A DNA stretch of 64,000 nt, from contig NC_063024.1 of the NCBI RefSeq assembly GCF_020509005.1, positions 558,001 through 622,000 on the forward strand, written 5' to 3'. The notes under the pieces are model-generated. The model was not told where the DNA came from, did no database searches, and saw nothing but the letters and a program-made list of their open reading frames with translations. Below, piece by piece: positions 11,467 through 22,420 of the stretch. The translations under genes were made by a program, and so were the position numbers. The stretch's first letter is position 1. Each line of letters starts with the position of its first letter. The stretch comes from Fulvia fulva. Taxonomy: Eukaryota; Ascomycota; Dothideomycetes; Mycosphaerellales; Mycosphaerellaceae.

Positions 11467-11929
11467 CTGGGAGATACGGTAGGCGCCGTGGATATGGTAG
11501 TTGTCGGTAGTTGCATTGTGGAAGTGGTGGTGGAAACGGGGTGGGAGATCTTGACATGCAAGGTCGACGATGCATGGAAGTGGGGCTGGCGGGAAGCTTA
11601 ATGACGCAAACACCATGCTGCCAAGAGATCGAATGGCTTGCGATCTTTCCGGGTTCCGAGATACCATACGTATCTCGAAGAGAGGGCAGAGTGGACCCAC
11701 GGAAGCACGGATACTGTACGATGTCAGCAGATGGATCAGGCTGTCGATGTGCAACCTAGTGAAGTCTCATTGTAGATCGTATGATGGTCACTTGAGCATC
11801 AGGTGTTCACCAATCTCGCATCGAAGGGTATCTAGCGCTATGCATGCATTGTCCTCCATGAATACACCCCACCATAACTGTATCTGCAAATGCGAATGCG
11901 AATGCTCTATACACATTACTCCTACTAGC
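11467..11929. other. Intergenic between carRA and carB
   Basis: A 463-bp spacer that must contain the carRA 3' end and the carB promoter. No specific element is recognised. Confidence 0.5.
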
Positions 11930-13825
11930 TTATGCATCCCTCCTCGGTCCCAACAAAGCTTTCCAAGCGACTGCTATCCTCTTCCATCTCGGCACAGTCG
12001 CCCGTCCAGCTTTCACCCGATAGCCAGGCGTCCTCATCTCCCTGCCAATCTGCATATAGCTCTCCACAGCCACTCTCATCGGCGCTCTCGCGGGCTTCGG
12101 CAGCTTTTCTATCGCTCTCACGCTATTCTTGTAAAAGTCGAAGCCACGATCCAGCAGTCTCCCACGGACTGTCTCGACCTTCTTAAGGAAGAAGTCGTCC
12201 ACGCCTCCCGTGCTGCCGGATTTGGTGTTGTTTGCGACTTTCATGAGGCCTGCTGTGAAGGCTTCAGGCGTGAGTTTCTCCTTCTTGAGCCATGCGGGTG
12301 GGACGTAGCAGCGTCCAATCTCGGCATCGACTCCGAAGTCGCGAGCGATGTTGATGTATTGCAAGGCTATGCCCATGTCGTGGCCGGCAGCCATTAGTCG
12401 TTTGGCTCTCGCATCCTTCGTGCCTGGGTAGTGGTGGAGGACCAGTTGTATGCATAGCAATGCCACTGTGCCAGCAACTCTCGCGCCGTATAGGTCGAGA
12501 TCATCCTCGCTCTTGATCGGTCCATTGACACCTTCCTTCTTCTCTGTGAAAATCAAGTCCATGTCGAATCCTCGGAGTAGCTCGTACAGTGGCTCCTTCC
12601 CAAGTCGCCGCGTAGGCATCAGCAGCAGCGTAAGCTGTGTCTCTGGAGGGAAGTTCTGCATAACGTATATTGTCGCATATCCTTGATTCGCGTCTTGAGG
12701 CTGGACAGCCTTTCCGTCTTTGTTCATCTCGGGTGCTCCATAGCACAAGTCCAAGTACCTCCGCAGCTTCTTGACCCACTCTTGCGCTTCCTTCGGACTT
12801 TTGGCATTGTCAATCAGATCGTCCGCGACTCGGCAGAAGCTGTACAGAATGATCAGATCGATTCGTAATCGGCCCTGAAAGGTGCTGCTCGCGAGGAAGA
12901 AGCTTCGCGACTTGCGCTCGAGTCGAGTGACGGCTTGTTGGAGACCGAGTATGCGATCGTCGTCGTACGCGTAAGATGGTAGAAGCAGGGCGCGAACGAG
13001 TAGCACAGGCGAAGGTAGGTTCGGGACTTGTGGGAAGTGCGCTGGAAAGGCTGTAAGAACAGCCACAGCATTGTCGAAGGCTAAAAGTCCAAAGACGATC
13101 AACATGTTCGTTAGCAGAAAGAAGAGTGCTTCCTCAATCTCCAACCCAGGCCAGAGTGTCAAGCCGGTCTTCGTTCCAGATTCAATGACCCACGTTCCAC
13201 GCTTCAGAGCTAATGTGTCCACGACCCAGAGGTATAGCGTTGGTAGAGCAATTGGAAGCGCAGTGCAGTACAGCGGCAACGAGATGATGAACTGGTATGC
13301 CAAACTCCATAGTAGCAGGAGGAAAGGTAGCGCCCAAAGCAGTATGAGGCCAAGATATGTCCTCTCCTTGTTGGCCTTCACGAAGTCGATAGACTTCCTG
13401 AGCAGCAGCGACAAGGCCATCTGCCCACCCAGCTTCATGTACTTCCATCTTTGCCCTGCCCTCGTCTTGCGATCTTCCTTGACCAGGTATGTCTCCTTCA
13501 GTACCGGCTTGCTTGCGATCAAGTAGAGCAACGTTGTGTTGTAGGTCTGAATGACGAAGAAGAAGACCTCCTCAAGTGGGATGTGGTAAAGCTTTGGACC
13601 GATAATGACGTTCGGAGGATACGACCAGACGTTGGTCTGGATGAGGTAGCTGTCCCATGGTATCGTCGCAACAACAGCAATCGTGATCAGGAAGGCAATG
13701 CGGTAGAGGTCGAGACGAGTCAAGAGCGGGTAATAGAGGACCGTGAGGAGGAGAGCCGGCGGGATGGTGTAGGTGAGATGTCTACGCACAAGTCGTGTAA
13801 GTAATTCTGTACTCTTCTTCCACAT
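11930..13825 (-). CDS. carRA: Bifunctional lycopene cyclase / phytoene synthase
   Basis: An intact 631-residue single-exon gene. The N-terminal half is the membrane lycopene cyclase with two repeated modules (PWDSY at about 56-60, IPLEEVFFF at 82-90, EIEEALFFLLTN at about 229-240). The C-terminal half is the phytoene synthase with the Asp-rich motif DDLID (about 335-339) and QYINIARDFGVDAEIGRCYVP. It joins two geranylgeranyl diphosphates into phytoene and later cyclises lycopene to beta-carotene. The start at 13825 (MWKKSTELL) precedes the first family-conserved residues (LTYTIPPA); an ATG at 13888 would add 21 unconserved residues. It is divergent from carX across a shared promoter. Confidence 0.95.
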   Translation of the reverse strand: MWKKSTELLTRLVRRHLTYTIPPALLLTVLYYPLLTRLDLYRIAFLITIAVVATIPWDSYLIQTNVWSYPPNVIIGPKLYHIPLEEVFFFVIQTYNTTLLYLIASKPVLKETYLVKEDRKTRAGQRWKYMKLGGQMALSLLLRKSIDFVKANKERTYLGLILLWALPFLLLLWSLAYQFIISLPLYCTALPIALPTLYLWVVDTLALKRGTWVIESGTKTGLTLWPGLEIEEALFFLLTNMLIVFGLLAFDNAVAVLTAFPAHFPQVPNLPSPVLLVRALLLPSYAYDDDRILGLQQAVTRLERKSRSFFLASSTFQGRLRIDLIILYSFCRVADDLIDNAKSPKEAQEWVKKLRRYLDLCYGAPEMNKDGKAVQPQDANQGYATIYVMQNFPPETQLTLLLMPTRRLGKEPLYELLRGFDMDLIFTEKKEGVNGPIKSEDDLDLYGARVAGTVALLCIQLVLHHYPGTKDARAKRLMAAGHDMGIALQYINIARDFGVDAEIGRCYVPPAWLKKEKLTPEAFTAGLMKVANNTKSGSTGGVDDFFLKKVETVRGRLLDRGFDFYKNSVRAIEKLPKPARAPMRVAVESYMQIGREMRTPGYRVKAGRATVPRWKRIAVAWKALLGPRRDA

Positions 13826-14806
13826 GTGCTGCAGATCGTAAAGCAAGGCAATGCAATGCAATGGACGGGTAAGGTAGGGTTTCTTCACACATACACCAGC
13901 GCATAGTCGTAGCCCATGTCCGCAGCCACTGCACGGAAGACGTGAGAGGTCCGGGCGTTCGAGAGGTGGGCGATGAATGAAAGAGTAACGGCGATATGCT
14001 TCCCGCGATTGTGTTTGCCATTACAACAATGCCGCGAAGTCGCTCATTGTTCTCGACCGTCCAGGACGTCGCAAGTAGACTGTTGGAGTGTGAGTGATGA
14101 CCAACTGGAAAGCATGCGCACCAATCCCAGCCGGCCGCGGAGGCACTCGCCAGCGAAGGAAGATGCTTGGCTCGGCGGTTGTGGTTGAGAGGGAGCTGAG
14201 GAACAACGACGCCGCATCATAAAATCGGCATAACAGTAGTGCAGAGATCCGGCGATGCACTATGCCATATATCATGAGGCACAAGCGAGATGGCGATACC
14301 ACACTTTCTGCAGGCCAGTCGAGCTCAGCAGAGTTCCGGGTGTCATGTGCAGTGGAGTGATGAGAGTGTTTCCAGCAGACGTCATCATCACCTTGCAGAT
14401 GGCAGAGCTTGAGAGCTTGTCACGTGCTTGTGCCTTGATCGAGCATGCAGAAGACGTGCAGCGTGGTGCGGGGACATTACGGCAGAAACAGGCGACAACA
14501 CGAGAGGCGTCGTCTGAGAGCTCCACTTGCAAGATCGCATAGTGATGCGAAGGGCCGTCGTCGGCAGCATGTGAAAGCGAAGTCTGCTTGATCTTGTTGA
14601 AGCGACATGCTTCCCGCCGCTGGGACGTGAAACGGGAAAGAGGAGGCCAAACCAACCCAAACACACCTCCACTAGCATCCTAACTCTCTCTCTCTCATGT
14701 GCTCACGCTTGGCTTGAATGAGGAGCTGTTTCTAATGCTTACTGCTCCACTTGTTGTGTTGTTGCGTCTCTGTACAGCGAGCGGCTCATCAAGGCATTGA
14801 TTGAGC
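13826..14806. promoter_or_regulatory. Shared divergent promoter region of carRA and carX
   Basis: A 981-bp non-coding stretch separates the starts of carRA (minus) and carX (plus). A short CT-repeat tract (about 14684-14697) lies near the carX side. Car genes in other fungi are light-induced, but I do not recognise a specific light-response site here with confidence. Confidence 0.5.
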
Positions 14807-16969
14807 ATGTTCGACCAGCCGCAGTCACTTCGACCCGCCAGCCTCAAGCGAAAGCGAACCTTCTCCGACAACATCGAACGCACGCCTCTGCCGCGACATC
14901 CCTACCTCACTGGCAACTTCGCACCCATACAGCAGACGCTACCACTCACGCCGTGTACATATGGTGGTGTAATACCGGAGGAGCTCGCAGACAGCGAGTA
15001 CGTTCGCAATGGCAGCAATCCCGTATCGAACGAGGACCTCGGACGTGATGCGCATTGGTTCGATGGCGATGGCATGTTGTCCGGCGTGTCTTTCACGAGA
15101 GACGATGAGACTGGACACGTGACACCCGAGTTTGTGAACCAATTCGTCCTCACCGATCTGTACTTGAACACACTCTCAAGTCCGAGGTTGAAGGTCCCCA
15201 TACTACCGAGTATAGCGACATTGGTCAATCCTGTGGCGAGCTTCATATACGTGACACTTCGGATCCTACGGACAATATTGCTGGTCATACTCAGTCACCT
15301 GCCTGGCAGTAAACAGAAGATCAAGAAGATCAGCGTGGCGAATACGAATCTAGTGTTTCACGATGGAAGAGCATTGGCAACGTGCGAAAGTGGTCCGCCG
15401 ATGAGAATACAGCTCCCAGGCCTGGAGACTGTCGGCTGGTACGATGGTGCGGAAGCAGAGGGAGAACCGAAGAGAGAGGTTGCTGGTAAAGAGACAGTGT
15501 TGGGACAGGACGGCGGATTGTTCAGCTTCATGAGGGAATGGACCACAGCACACCCCAAGGTCGATCCGCTCACCAAGGAAATGCTCATGTTTCACTCCAG
15601 CTTTGCGCCACCGTTCGTGCAGTACAGCATCATACCACAGTCGCCGCATGCAGAGCTGGATTCAACACCGCTGAGAGCATACAAGGCCAGGCAAGACAAG
15701 ATCTTGAATGCCGCCGTACCTGGTGTCAAGAGCGCGAAGATGATGCATGACTTTGGAGTCTCTTCAACACATACTGTGATCATGGATCTACCACTGAGTC
15801 TTGATCCTGTCAACCAGCTCAAAGGTCTACCACCCGTCACATACAACTCCAGCAAGCCTTCACGGTTTGGAGTCTTCCCGCGGCGACATCCGGAGAAGAC
15901 GCAATGGTTTGAAACAGACGCGTGCTGCATCTTCCACATCGCCAACACTTGGGATGACAGCAGTAGCGCTGGAGGGGTCACAGGCGTGAACATGCTTGCC
16001 TGCCGTCTGACGACTGCCACTGTCATTTTCGCCGCAGGCAATATCGCTCCACCCGTCGAGAAGAAGCAAAAGGTCGTCGCAGCAGCACGGAAGCGTATGC
16101 CTTTCTTCTCAAAGTACGACGCCGACCGCGAACAGACATACTACGACCACGCCGTAGAGTCGCCCTCGGATGAGAAAGAGCCTCTCCTCCGCATCAGATC
16201 AAACTCGCAACCTCTAGCAGACGACGACGACCTTTTCAACGAAGACCAATGCCGCCTCTACTACTACCACTTCGACCTCCAAACCAAGAACATCACCCAC
16301 CAATGGGCCCTCGCCGCCATCCCCCTCGAATTCCCCTCCGTCCGCCCCGACGTGGAAATGGTCCAAGCCCGTTACATCTACGGCTGCAGCACGACAACCA
16401 CAGACTTCGGCTCCGCACTCGGTAAAGCTGCCAAGATCGATGCGCTCGTCAAAATCGACGCGGGCAGTCTGATAGCCAGAGGTAAAGAACACCCACCCAT
16501 AAGCGTCACAGGCGTCGTCGACTCCCGCTCCATGGCTCAGATCCTCGAGAGCGAGGACCTCAACGACCCAATCCAAGTCTTCCGCATGCCGAAGGGTTGG
16601 TTCGCGCAGGAGCCACGTTTCGTTCCTGCCTCTACTAACGTCGCCGAAGACGACGGCTGGCTCCTCTTCTACGCTTTCGACGAGTCCCAGCTCCTTACAA
16701 ACGGTGATGTCCCGAAGGACTCGGACCCAAGGGCGAGAGCGAAGAGCGAGCTGTGGATTCTTGATGCGAGGGATATGACGACTCTGGTTGCGAGGGTGCA
16801 TTTGCCGCAGCGCGTGCCCTACGGTCTGCATGGGACGTGGTTCTCGGCTGAGGAGGTGAGGGGGCAGAGGGCTGTGGATAGTATTCGCACTACGGCGAGG
16901 GCGCTGGAGGCGAGGGAGAGGGGGGCGTGGATGAGGATTAGGGATTGGGTGGAGAGGATGCTGGGTTGA
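14807..16969 (+). CDS. carX: Carotenoid cleavage oxygenase (retinal-forming, CarX-like)
   Basis: An intact 720-residue single-exon gene of the RPE65/CCD family. Conserved blocks include HPYLTGNFAP, HWFDGDGMLSGV, LATCESGPPMRIQLP, EWTTAHPKVDP, MMHDFGVSSTHTVIMDLPLSLDP, FHIANTWD and RVPYGLHGTWF, which supply the iron-binding histidines. The pattern matches the Fusarium CarX type that cleaves beta-carotene into retinal. The neighbouring opsin, which needs retinal, supports this over a torulene-cleaving CarT role. The first ATG in frame is 14807. It is divergently transcribed from carRA. Confidence 0.93.
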   Translation: MFDQPQSLRPASLKRKRTFSDNIERTPLPRHPYLTGNFAPIQQTLPLTPCTYGGVIPEELADSEYVRNGSNPVSNEDLGRDAHWFDGDGMLSGVSFTRDDETGHVTPEFVNQFVLTDLYLNTLSSPRLKVPILPSIATLVNPVASFIYVTLRILRTILLVILSHLPGSKQKIKKISVANTNLVFHDGRALATCESGPPMRIQLPGLETVGWYDGAEAEGEPKREVAGKETVLGQDGGLFSFMREWTTAHPKVDPLTKEMLMFHSSFAPPFVQYSIIPQSPHAELDSTPLRAYKARQDKILNAAVPGVKSAKMMHDFGVSSTHTVIMDLPLSLDPVNQLKGLPPVTYNSSKPSRFGVFPRRHPEKTQWFETDACCIFHIANTWDDSSSAGGVTGVNMLACRLTTATVIFAAGNIAPPVEKKQKVVAAARKRMPFFSKYDADREQTYYDHAVESPSDEKEPLLRIRSNSQPLADDDDLFNEDQCRLYYYHFDLQTKNITHQWALAAIPLEFPSVRPDVEMVQARYIYGCSTTTTDFGSALGKAAKIDALVKIDAGSLIARGKEHPPISVTGVVDSRSMAQILESEDLNDPIQVFRMPKGWFAQEPRFVPASTNVAEDDGWLLFYAFDESQLLTNGDVPKDSDPRARAKSELWILDARDMTTLVARVHLPQRVPYGLHGTWFSAEEVRGQRAVDSIRTTARALEARERGAWMRIRDWVERMLG

Positions 16970-19512
16970 GGTCGGGATTGGGAGACTTGTTGATGTGTGA
17001 TGACGGATAGGATGTATTGTATACATGTGCATATGGGTGGGCGTCTTTGCTTGGATTGGGAATACATTGCATGGAGATGGAGATACCACTTAGGTGGCGC
17101 CGAGTATAGGCGCTTGACGATGTTGTTGTTGGCAATGCATAATGATGAAGAAATGTTGTTACCCGAACATATCTACTGGTGCGCATGATGCGTCCCACTC
17201 ATCTCTTTGCCTCAAGCCTGTGTGTGAATATCATTCCTTCCTTTTAATGACGGAGCCACTCGTGATGACGTGAAGCAGGTAGAACGTATACATCCGTGTT
17301 GCACATCAAGCCCATTCGACAACAGTGCAAGGCACAATGGCTCAGTCAGTCAAAAAACATTTCCGACTGCATCCGCACTTGCCGTACCCATTCTTGGGTG
17401 CGGCGGTGGCATTTGTTAGTCGGTCGCCATTGTGCCTCGCATTGTTGTTTTGCTACGTATGGTTCCCTTGACAATAGGTCTTGGTTCTTCTGCGTCGAAA
17501 TCTGTTCTGTGAGTACGATTTGAGTTCTAATGCGTTGCGTTAATGGCGCTTTGGACCGTTGATGTGGACTGAGGACTCGGGATGATGTTGATGTTGAGGG
17601 GATTTTGAGAAGAGTGCGGTGAACGAACTACGGTGGTGGTCGTTTTGCTGGGTTTGGCCTTGCTCGTTGTGTGCTATGATTCGTAGCCTGGGCAAGGTGG
17701 TTGTGGAGGAGCAGGTTCTCTAGGTTTTGCTGTGTTCTCATTAAACAAGACTTCGTCCTAAGTGGCTTCAACATGCCGTCGTGGTTGACTGTTGTGCTCT
17801 GCGTCGTCGATGTACTTTTTGCCTGTCCGACTTGATAATGGTTTGTGGTATCCGCCATGGAGGATCATCTTCATCCAGCAAAGCTCGGTTGACATTGGCG
17901 ACGCAGACGCTGATCCCATATCGATATCAATGCTACAGTAGTAGCTACACTTGAGACATGCTCGTCAGTCTTTGCTGTTCCCAATCGTTCTGCACGAGCA
18001 GCAACGTCCAAGAGCCAAGATGTAAATCCTCGCGAGGCTCGCGTGACGTGAAGAAGAGGAGGTGAAGTCAATAGCCGAAGCTGCATGTACCGTACGGCTG
18101 TACGCCAGCCCAAAGCAGTCGTTGCTGCTTGGTGAGGAGAGGGGAGGAGGAGGAGCTACTACTACTGCTGCTGCTTTGCCTTGGCAGGATCCTTGCGTGC
18201 CTTGTTAGTGCTGGTCAGGCACCTGTACGCAGTGTACGGCCTTGGGGCTTGGGTCAAAAGTGCTGATCAGACACAGGCGCTAGAGGTGCCGTTGATGGCT
18301 TGCATTTTGGCTGGAGATCTGCCGGCTGGCGTGTGATCTGGAGATTTATGTCACGGTCCTTTGTGAGAAGTATCGGACCACTTCGTGCGTGAAACCGAGT
18401 GTTGTCGCTCGTGTGGTTGTTTTGGCATCGGGTCCTATGTTCATGATGAGCATAGGATGGAATGTTGGCTACGAGGTGTGTCGTGAGTAGCAGGCATCGG
18501 CTTGTTTGTAGTCGGCCGGCCCGAGCTCCGAAGGAAGAAGAGGATCTTGGTATGATGTGCCGAACCGAATGTGAGAGCAGATCGTCGGGAGCTCTGCTAC
18601 TGTGCACCTGTGGTCACTTGCAGCCTCGTCCCTTCCGCGACGAGTCATAACGCACCGCGAGCTCTTGCCGTCTCGGATCCCGAGGAAGGAAGTCTGTCGC
18701 GAAACAACGCCGCATTTCTTCTCCAGCGACTTCGGCCGACAACTTCCTCATCAACTCAGCCGCCAGAAGTCGACGCGCCCGATCGCCATATCATGTGCAC
18801 CTCCCACACAAACACAGAAACAATGTGGCTGGCAAAAATGCATAAGAGTGGATTCTGATATCTCGTGCCGGAAGGCAAGCTTTTCCCGCGTCGATCGTTG
18901 TTGCTTGGACGAATCGAACGCGAGCGCCAAGATCTGAGTGCGAAGAAGGTTCGCGACTAGCGCGAGCATTGTCTTCTGACCTCATCTCTTCCTTGAAGTT
19001 CCGCACACCATAAAGTCCATCACACTTCGAGGCGCCACCACGCATCGAGCGCCAGAGCTGACCAATGCCGCGGACGTATGGTGGAGCTCATCACACGGCG
19101 TTGCAGAGGGCAAGGCTTGCGGGCTTTGCTGTGTACCAATGCGTGATGCTGAACAGGGCTTTCGTCTGCACATACTGCTTCCATGCCGCAACAGAGCAAC
19201 AGAACATACCGGCAGGTGTGCAGACGAACGTGTAAGCGTCTTCGATCCAGCTCTGAAAGGCTTGTGCTGAAGACACAGCCTTCCACTCCACGGGCCACTC
19301 GGCATCTTCTGTACTAAGCTCGGAAATGCTCGACGTCATGCATGCGATCTGCAGATCATTTCACGATAGCTATCCATGTTAGTCAGTACCGGTAGGCTAG
19401 CGTGGCTAGACAGCAAAACAAAAGCGCGCCCATCGCCAGCAGTATCCTCGCGTCTTGCAGCTTCATCCTCCGTCGACCTTCAACCAGAACCGTCACTGGA
19501 GCCACAGCCAAA
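16970..19512. other. 2.5-kb intergenic stretch upstream of the opsin
   Basis: No open frame with recognisable motifs on either strand. It is long for this window, where genes are usually 0.1-1.3 kb apart. A short trinucleotide-like run (GGAGGAGGAGGAGCTACTACTACTGCTGCTGC, about 18143-18174) is present. The opsin promoter must be at its right end. Confidence 0.5.
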
Positions 19513-20506
19513 ATGGTAGGCAACAACGCATTGAACGTCAATGGTGAGCTTCAACATTCCCGCAAACCTCCCCGATGCGTACTAACCATCGACACCAGAC
19601 GCCATCATCAACGGCGGAAGCGCAGACATCGCGCTCACCACGCGCGGCAGCGACTGGTACTGGGCCGTCTGCGCCGTCATGACCGCCGCCGCCTTCGCCT
19701 TCATGGGTCTCGCCTACACCAAGCCCCGCCGCGACCGCATCTTCCACTACATCACCGCGGGCGTCGTAATGGTGGCCGCCATCGCCTACTTCACCATGGC
19801 CTCGCACTTGGGCTTCACCCCCATCCGCGTCGAGTTCCAGCGCGACAACCCCATCGTCCGCGGCGTCACGCGTGAAATTTACTACGTCCGCTACATCGAC
19901 TGGGTCATCACCACCCCGCTCCTCCTCATGGACCTGCTCTTGACCGCTGCGCTGCCATGGCCAACGATTCTCTGGGCGATTCTTGTCGACGAGGTCATGA
20001 TCATTACCGGTCTCGTCGGCGCCCTCGTCGCATCGAGCTACAAATGGGGCTACTTCGTCTTCGGCTGCGTCGCCATGTTCTGGATCATCTACATCCTCGT
20101 CTGGGAGGGTCGCCGCCACGCCAACGCCATCAGCACCGACGCCGGTAAGGCCTTCCTCATCTGTGGCTCCCTCACCGCTTTCATGTGGACGCTCTACCCG
20201 ATCGCCTGGGGTCTCTCCGAGGGTGGTAACGTCATCTCCAGCGATGGGGAGGCCGCTTTCTATGGTGTTCTCGACCTGATCGCCAAGCCTGTCTTTGGTG
20301 CTCTCCTTATCTGGGGTCACCGTAATATCAGCCCAGCTGATCTCGGCCTGGCTATTCATGATTATGGTGCTGATGAGCCGATCTTCCATGAGAAGAATCA
20401 TCAGAATGGGCAGGGACCGCTTGCTGAGCACAGTGGTGCTAACCGTCCTGTCAACAGCGCTACCAATGGCACCAACGGCACCAACGGTGTTACTGAGACT
20501 GTCTAA
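19513..20506 (+). CDS. carO: Microbial-type rhodopsin (CarO-like proton-pump opsin)
   Basis: Two exons, 19513-19543 and 19599-20506 (55-bp intron with a CTAAC branch sequence), 312 residues with seven membrane helices. Helix C reads RYIDWVITTPLLLMD, which keeps Asp at the bacteriorhodopsin D85 (residue about 111) and D96 (about 122) positions. Helix G reads DLIAK, which keeps the counter-ion Asp (about 236) and the retinal Schiff-base Lys (about 240). These residues are those of outward proton pumps rather than the pump-inactive opsin-related proteins. The C-terminal tail has TNG repeats. The retinal should come from CarX, 2.5 kb upstream. Confidence 0.95.
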
Positions 20507-21453
20507 GCATATAATGCGATGACCTTGTCCATGTCTAGGATGGAATGGAAAGGAAAGGGAAAAGAGGATGTAGGATCGTTTTTCACCACTGTTGGCGCTT
20601 TGTGCTTTCAGCGATATACCCGGCCAGATGCAATGTCACGAGCGACGCATGTCATGATGGAATGGTCGTTGATGAACTATGAGTAGCGTTGTTGGTAACT
20701 TAATCTTGATGTAATATATGATCTCTCAATCAATGGTCTCGACTCATGAAGGCGGTACGTCTTCTCGATTTGTGATGCATTGTGCTGACTTTAACTTGAG
20801 TACGTGGTCTTGCGACGATATGACGCCGTACCAGGGACCGCTTCGACATAAATGTACTCAAGCAATATGAGACATCAAGCGCAGTTCTTGTCAACGTCAA
20901 TACCACATCTAACTCTTCAATACGGCTCAAAGACCAGCAGACTCGAATGCCCACTACCATCTCTCTGGCCTTCCAAGCACTACCTACCCTCCCACCCAGC
21001 TCACTCGCCATCTCCAGCAGGTCCTTCCCACCCAAGACTACCTTCAACCACGACCGGCATCTTGAGCATCGCCAAGAGTAGGAGGGTCAACATTGCTGCT
21101 GAGGCAATGCTGTCACAGCCTCGCTGAGGCCGCATATGAAGTATAAGGTGTACTTGGTGAGAGTGGGAGCGTTGCAGAGTCCTTTGGCGGACTAGCGCCT
21201 GGTAGCTTGAACGTAGCGTGGGTGTGTTGCATGGCAGAGGGTTCAGCATGTCTTGAAGCGATCGAGGTCTCGGGCGTCGTTGCAAGGTGCAGTGGTGTTT
21301 CGGATTCTGCTGTGCGAGTGGATAACGAAACACCGCGGTGGGGGTAGTGTTGTCGCACATCGCCTAGCCATTCTCATTGATCCCTTGCTCCTACAGCACG
21401 GTAAGTTCTAGCCCACTAACACGTACCTTCAACCCTCTGCCTTTCTTGCAACC
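20507..21453. other. Intergenic, nothing supported
   Basis: Contains the opsin 3' region. Small open frames on both strands show no family motif. Confidence 0.45.
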
Positions 21454-22262
21454 ATGGACATCAGCGCCAGAAACACAGGCCTCTTCTCCCTCCCCACCGA
21501 GCCTCGGATCCAGATCTAAGAACACGCTCTCACCTCTCCCGCAGGCTAAATCTACTTCTGCACCAACCACAAACGCTGGAAAGAGCATTCCCACCATGCG
21601 TATCGATCGCTCTGTCGATATCTCGCCCCTTCAGCCACGCAAGGCCACGACCCAGCGCCCAACCCAGCTGTGATCGCGCACGAGGCAGCCTGCCGCCGGG
21701 ACCTGCGTCTCGCGCTGCTGTCAACATGCCGCCAGATCTACCGTGGGTTTTTGAGGTGAATACATTCCTCCTAGCGCTCCCCCCAGCAGCGCCACTCTCA
21801 CGCCTAGACGCCAAACCTCTAACCCAACGCCCCAACAATCTCCAGATCCCTCCGCCGATCCAATCAAAAGTCCAGCACCTCTTCATGCACATGCGTCTAG
21901 ACCCCCGAAACTCCATCGACCAAGACATCGCCACCATGCGAGTCCTGGAGGGTCTGAAGAGTGTCCTCATGAATATCTGCTGTGATGGAGTGTAATCATA
22001 CGATAACCCACGAATTGGGTCGTAAGGCGCTCGAGGAGGGCTTGGAGGCGCTGCTGGTGGGGAGTGCGGTAGGGTTTGGGGTGGGGAAAGAGGAGGAAAG
22101 GGCGTTTGTGGAGGTGCGTCGTGCGACGCCGAGGATTGGGGGCCTTTTCCGCCTGGAGAGGTTGCGTCGATTCGTTAGGAGCCGGGGGAGGTGGAGAAGA
22201 TGGCTAGGGTGGCATTGGAGGAACGGGTTGGGCATCAGAGGGAATTGATGGGTTGGCGGTAG
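21454..22262 (+). pseudogene. 2EXR/DUF7730-like gene, multi-lesion pseudogene
   Basis: From the ATG at 21454 the frame gives LFSLPTEPRIQI, a stop, EHALTSPAG, another stop and IYF, then LALLSTCRQIYR. This is the layout of the 2EXR-type domain (LLPPEIRNQIYE..L, then ALLRTCRQIY.E...). After about 21740 the continuation is in another frame (VFEVNTFLLAL through MHMRLDP). A further frame change near 22180 leads to EVEKMARVALEERVGHQREL and a stop at 22260-22262. Two stops and at least two frameshifts make it non-functional. An intact protein of a similar class is at 31955. Confidence 0.65.
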
Positions 22263-22420
22263 CGGTGAGGAGATGACGGTCTTGGGTGAAGAGCATATTG
22301 CTTGGGTACGCTTGACAAGCTGGCGATTATTGGTCCTGATCCGATGCCCACCAAAAAGTACCACTGGCGACACTGGCCCCGGGCTGATTGAAGAGCTTGT
22401 CCTTACACTCATCTACGTCG

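Noticed and set aside
16214..17089. A 291-codon open frame antisense to the 3' half of carX
   Set aside because: Same codon-bias effect; no motif, and carX itself is clearly coding on the other strand.
19538..20431. A 297-codon open frame antisense to the opsin
   Set aside because: It is a shadow of GC-rich third positions in the opsin coding strand; the protein is Asp/Glu/Gly/Val-rich without any domain.
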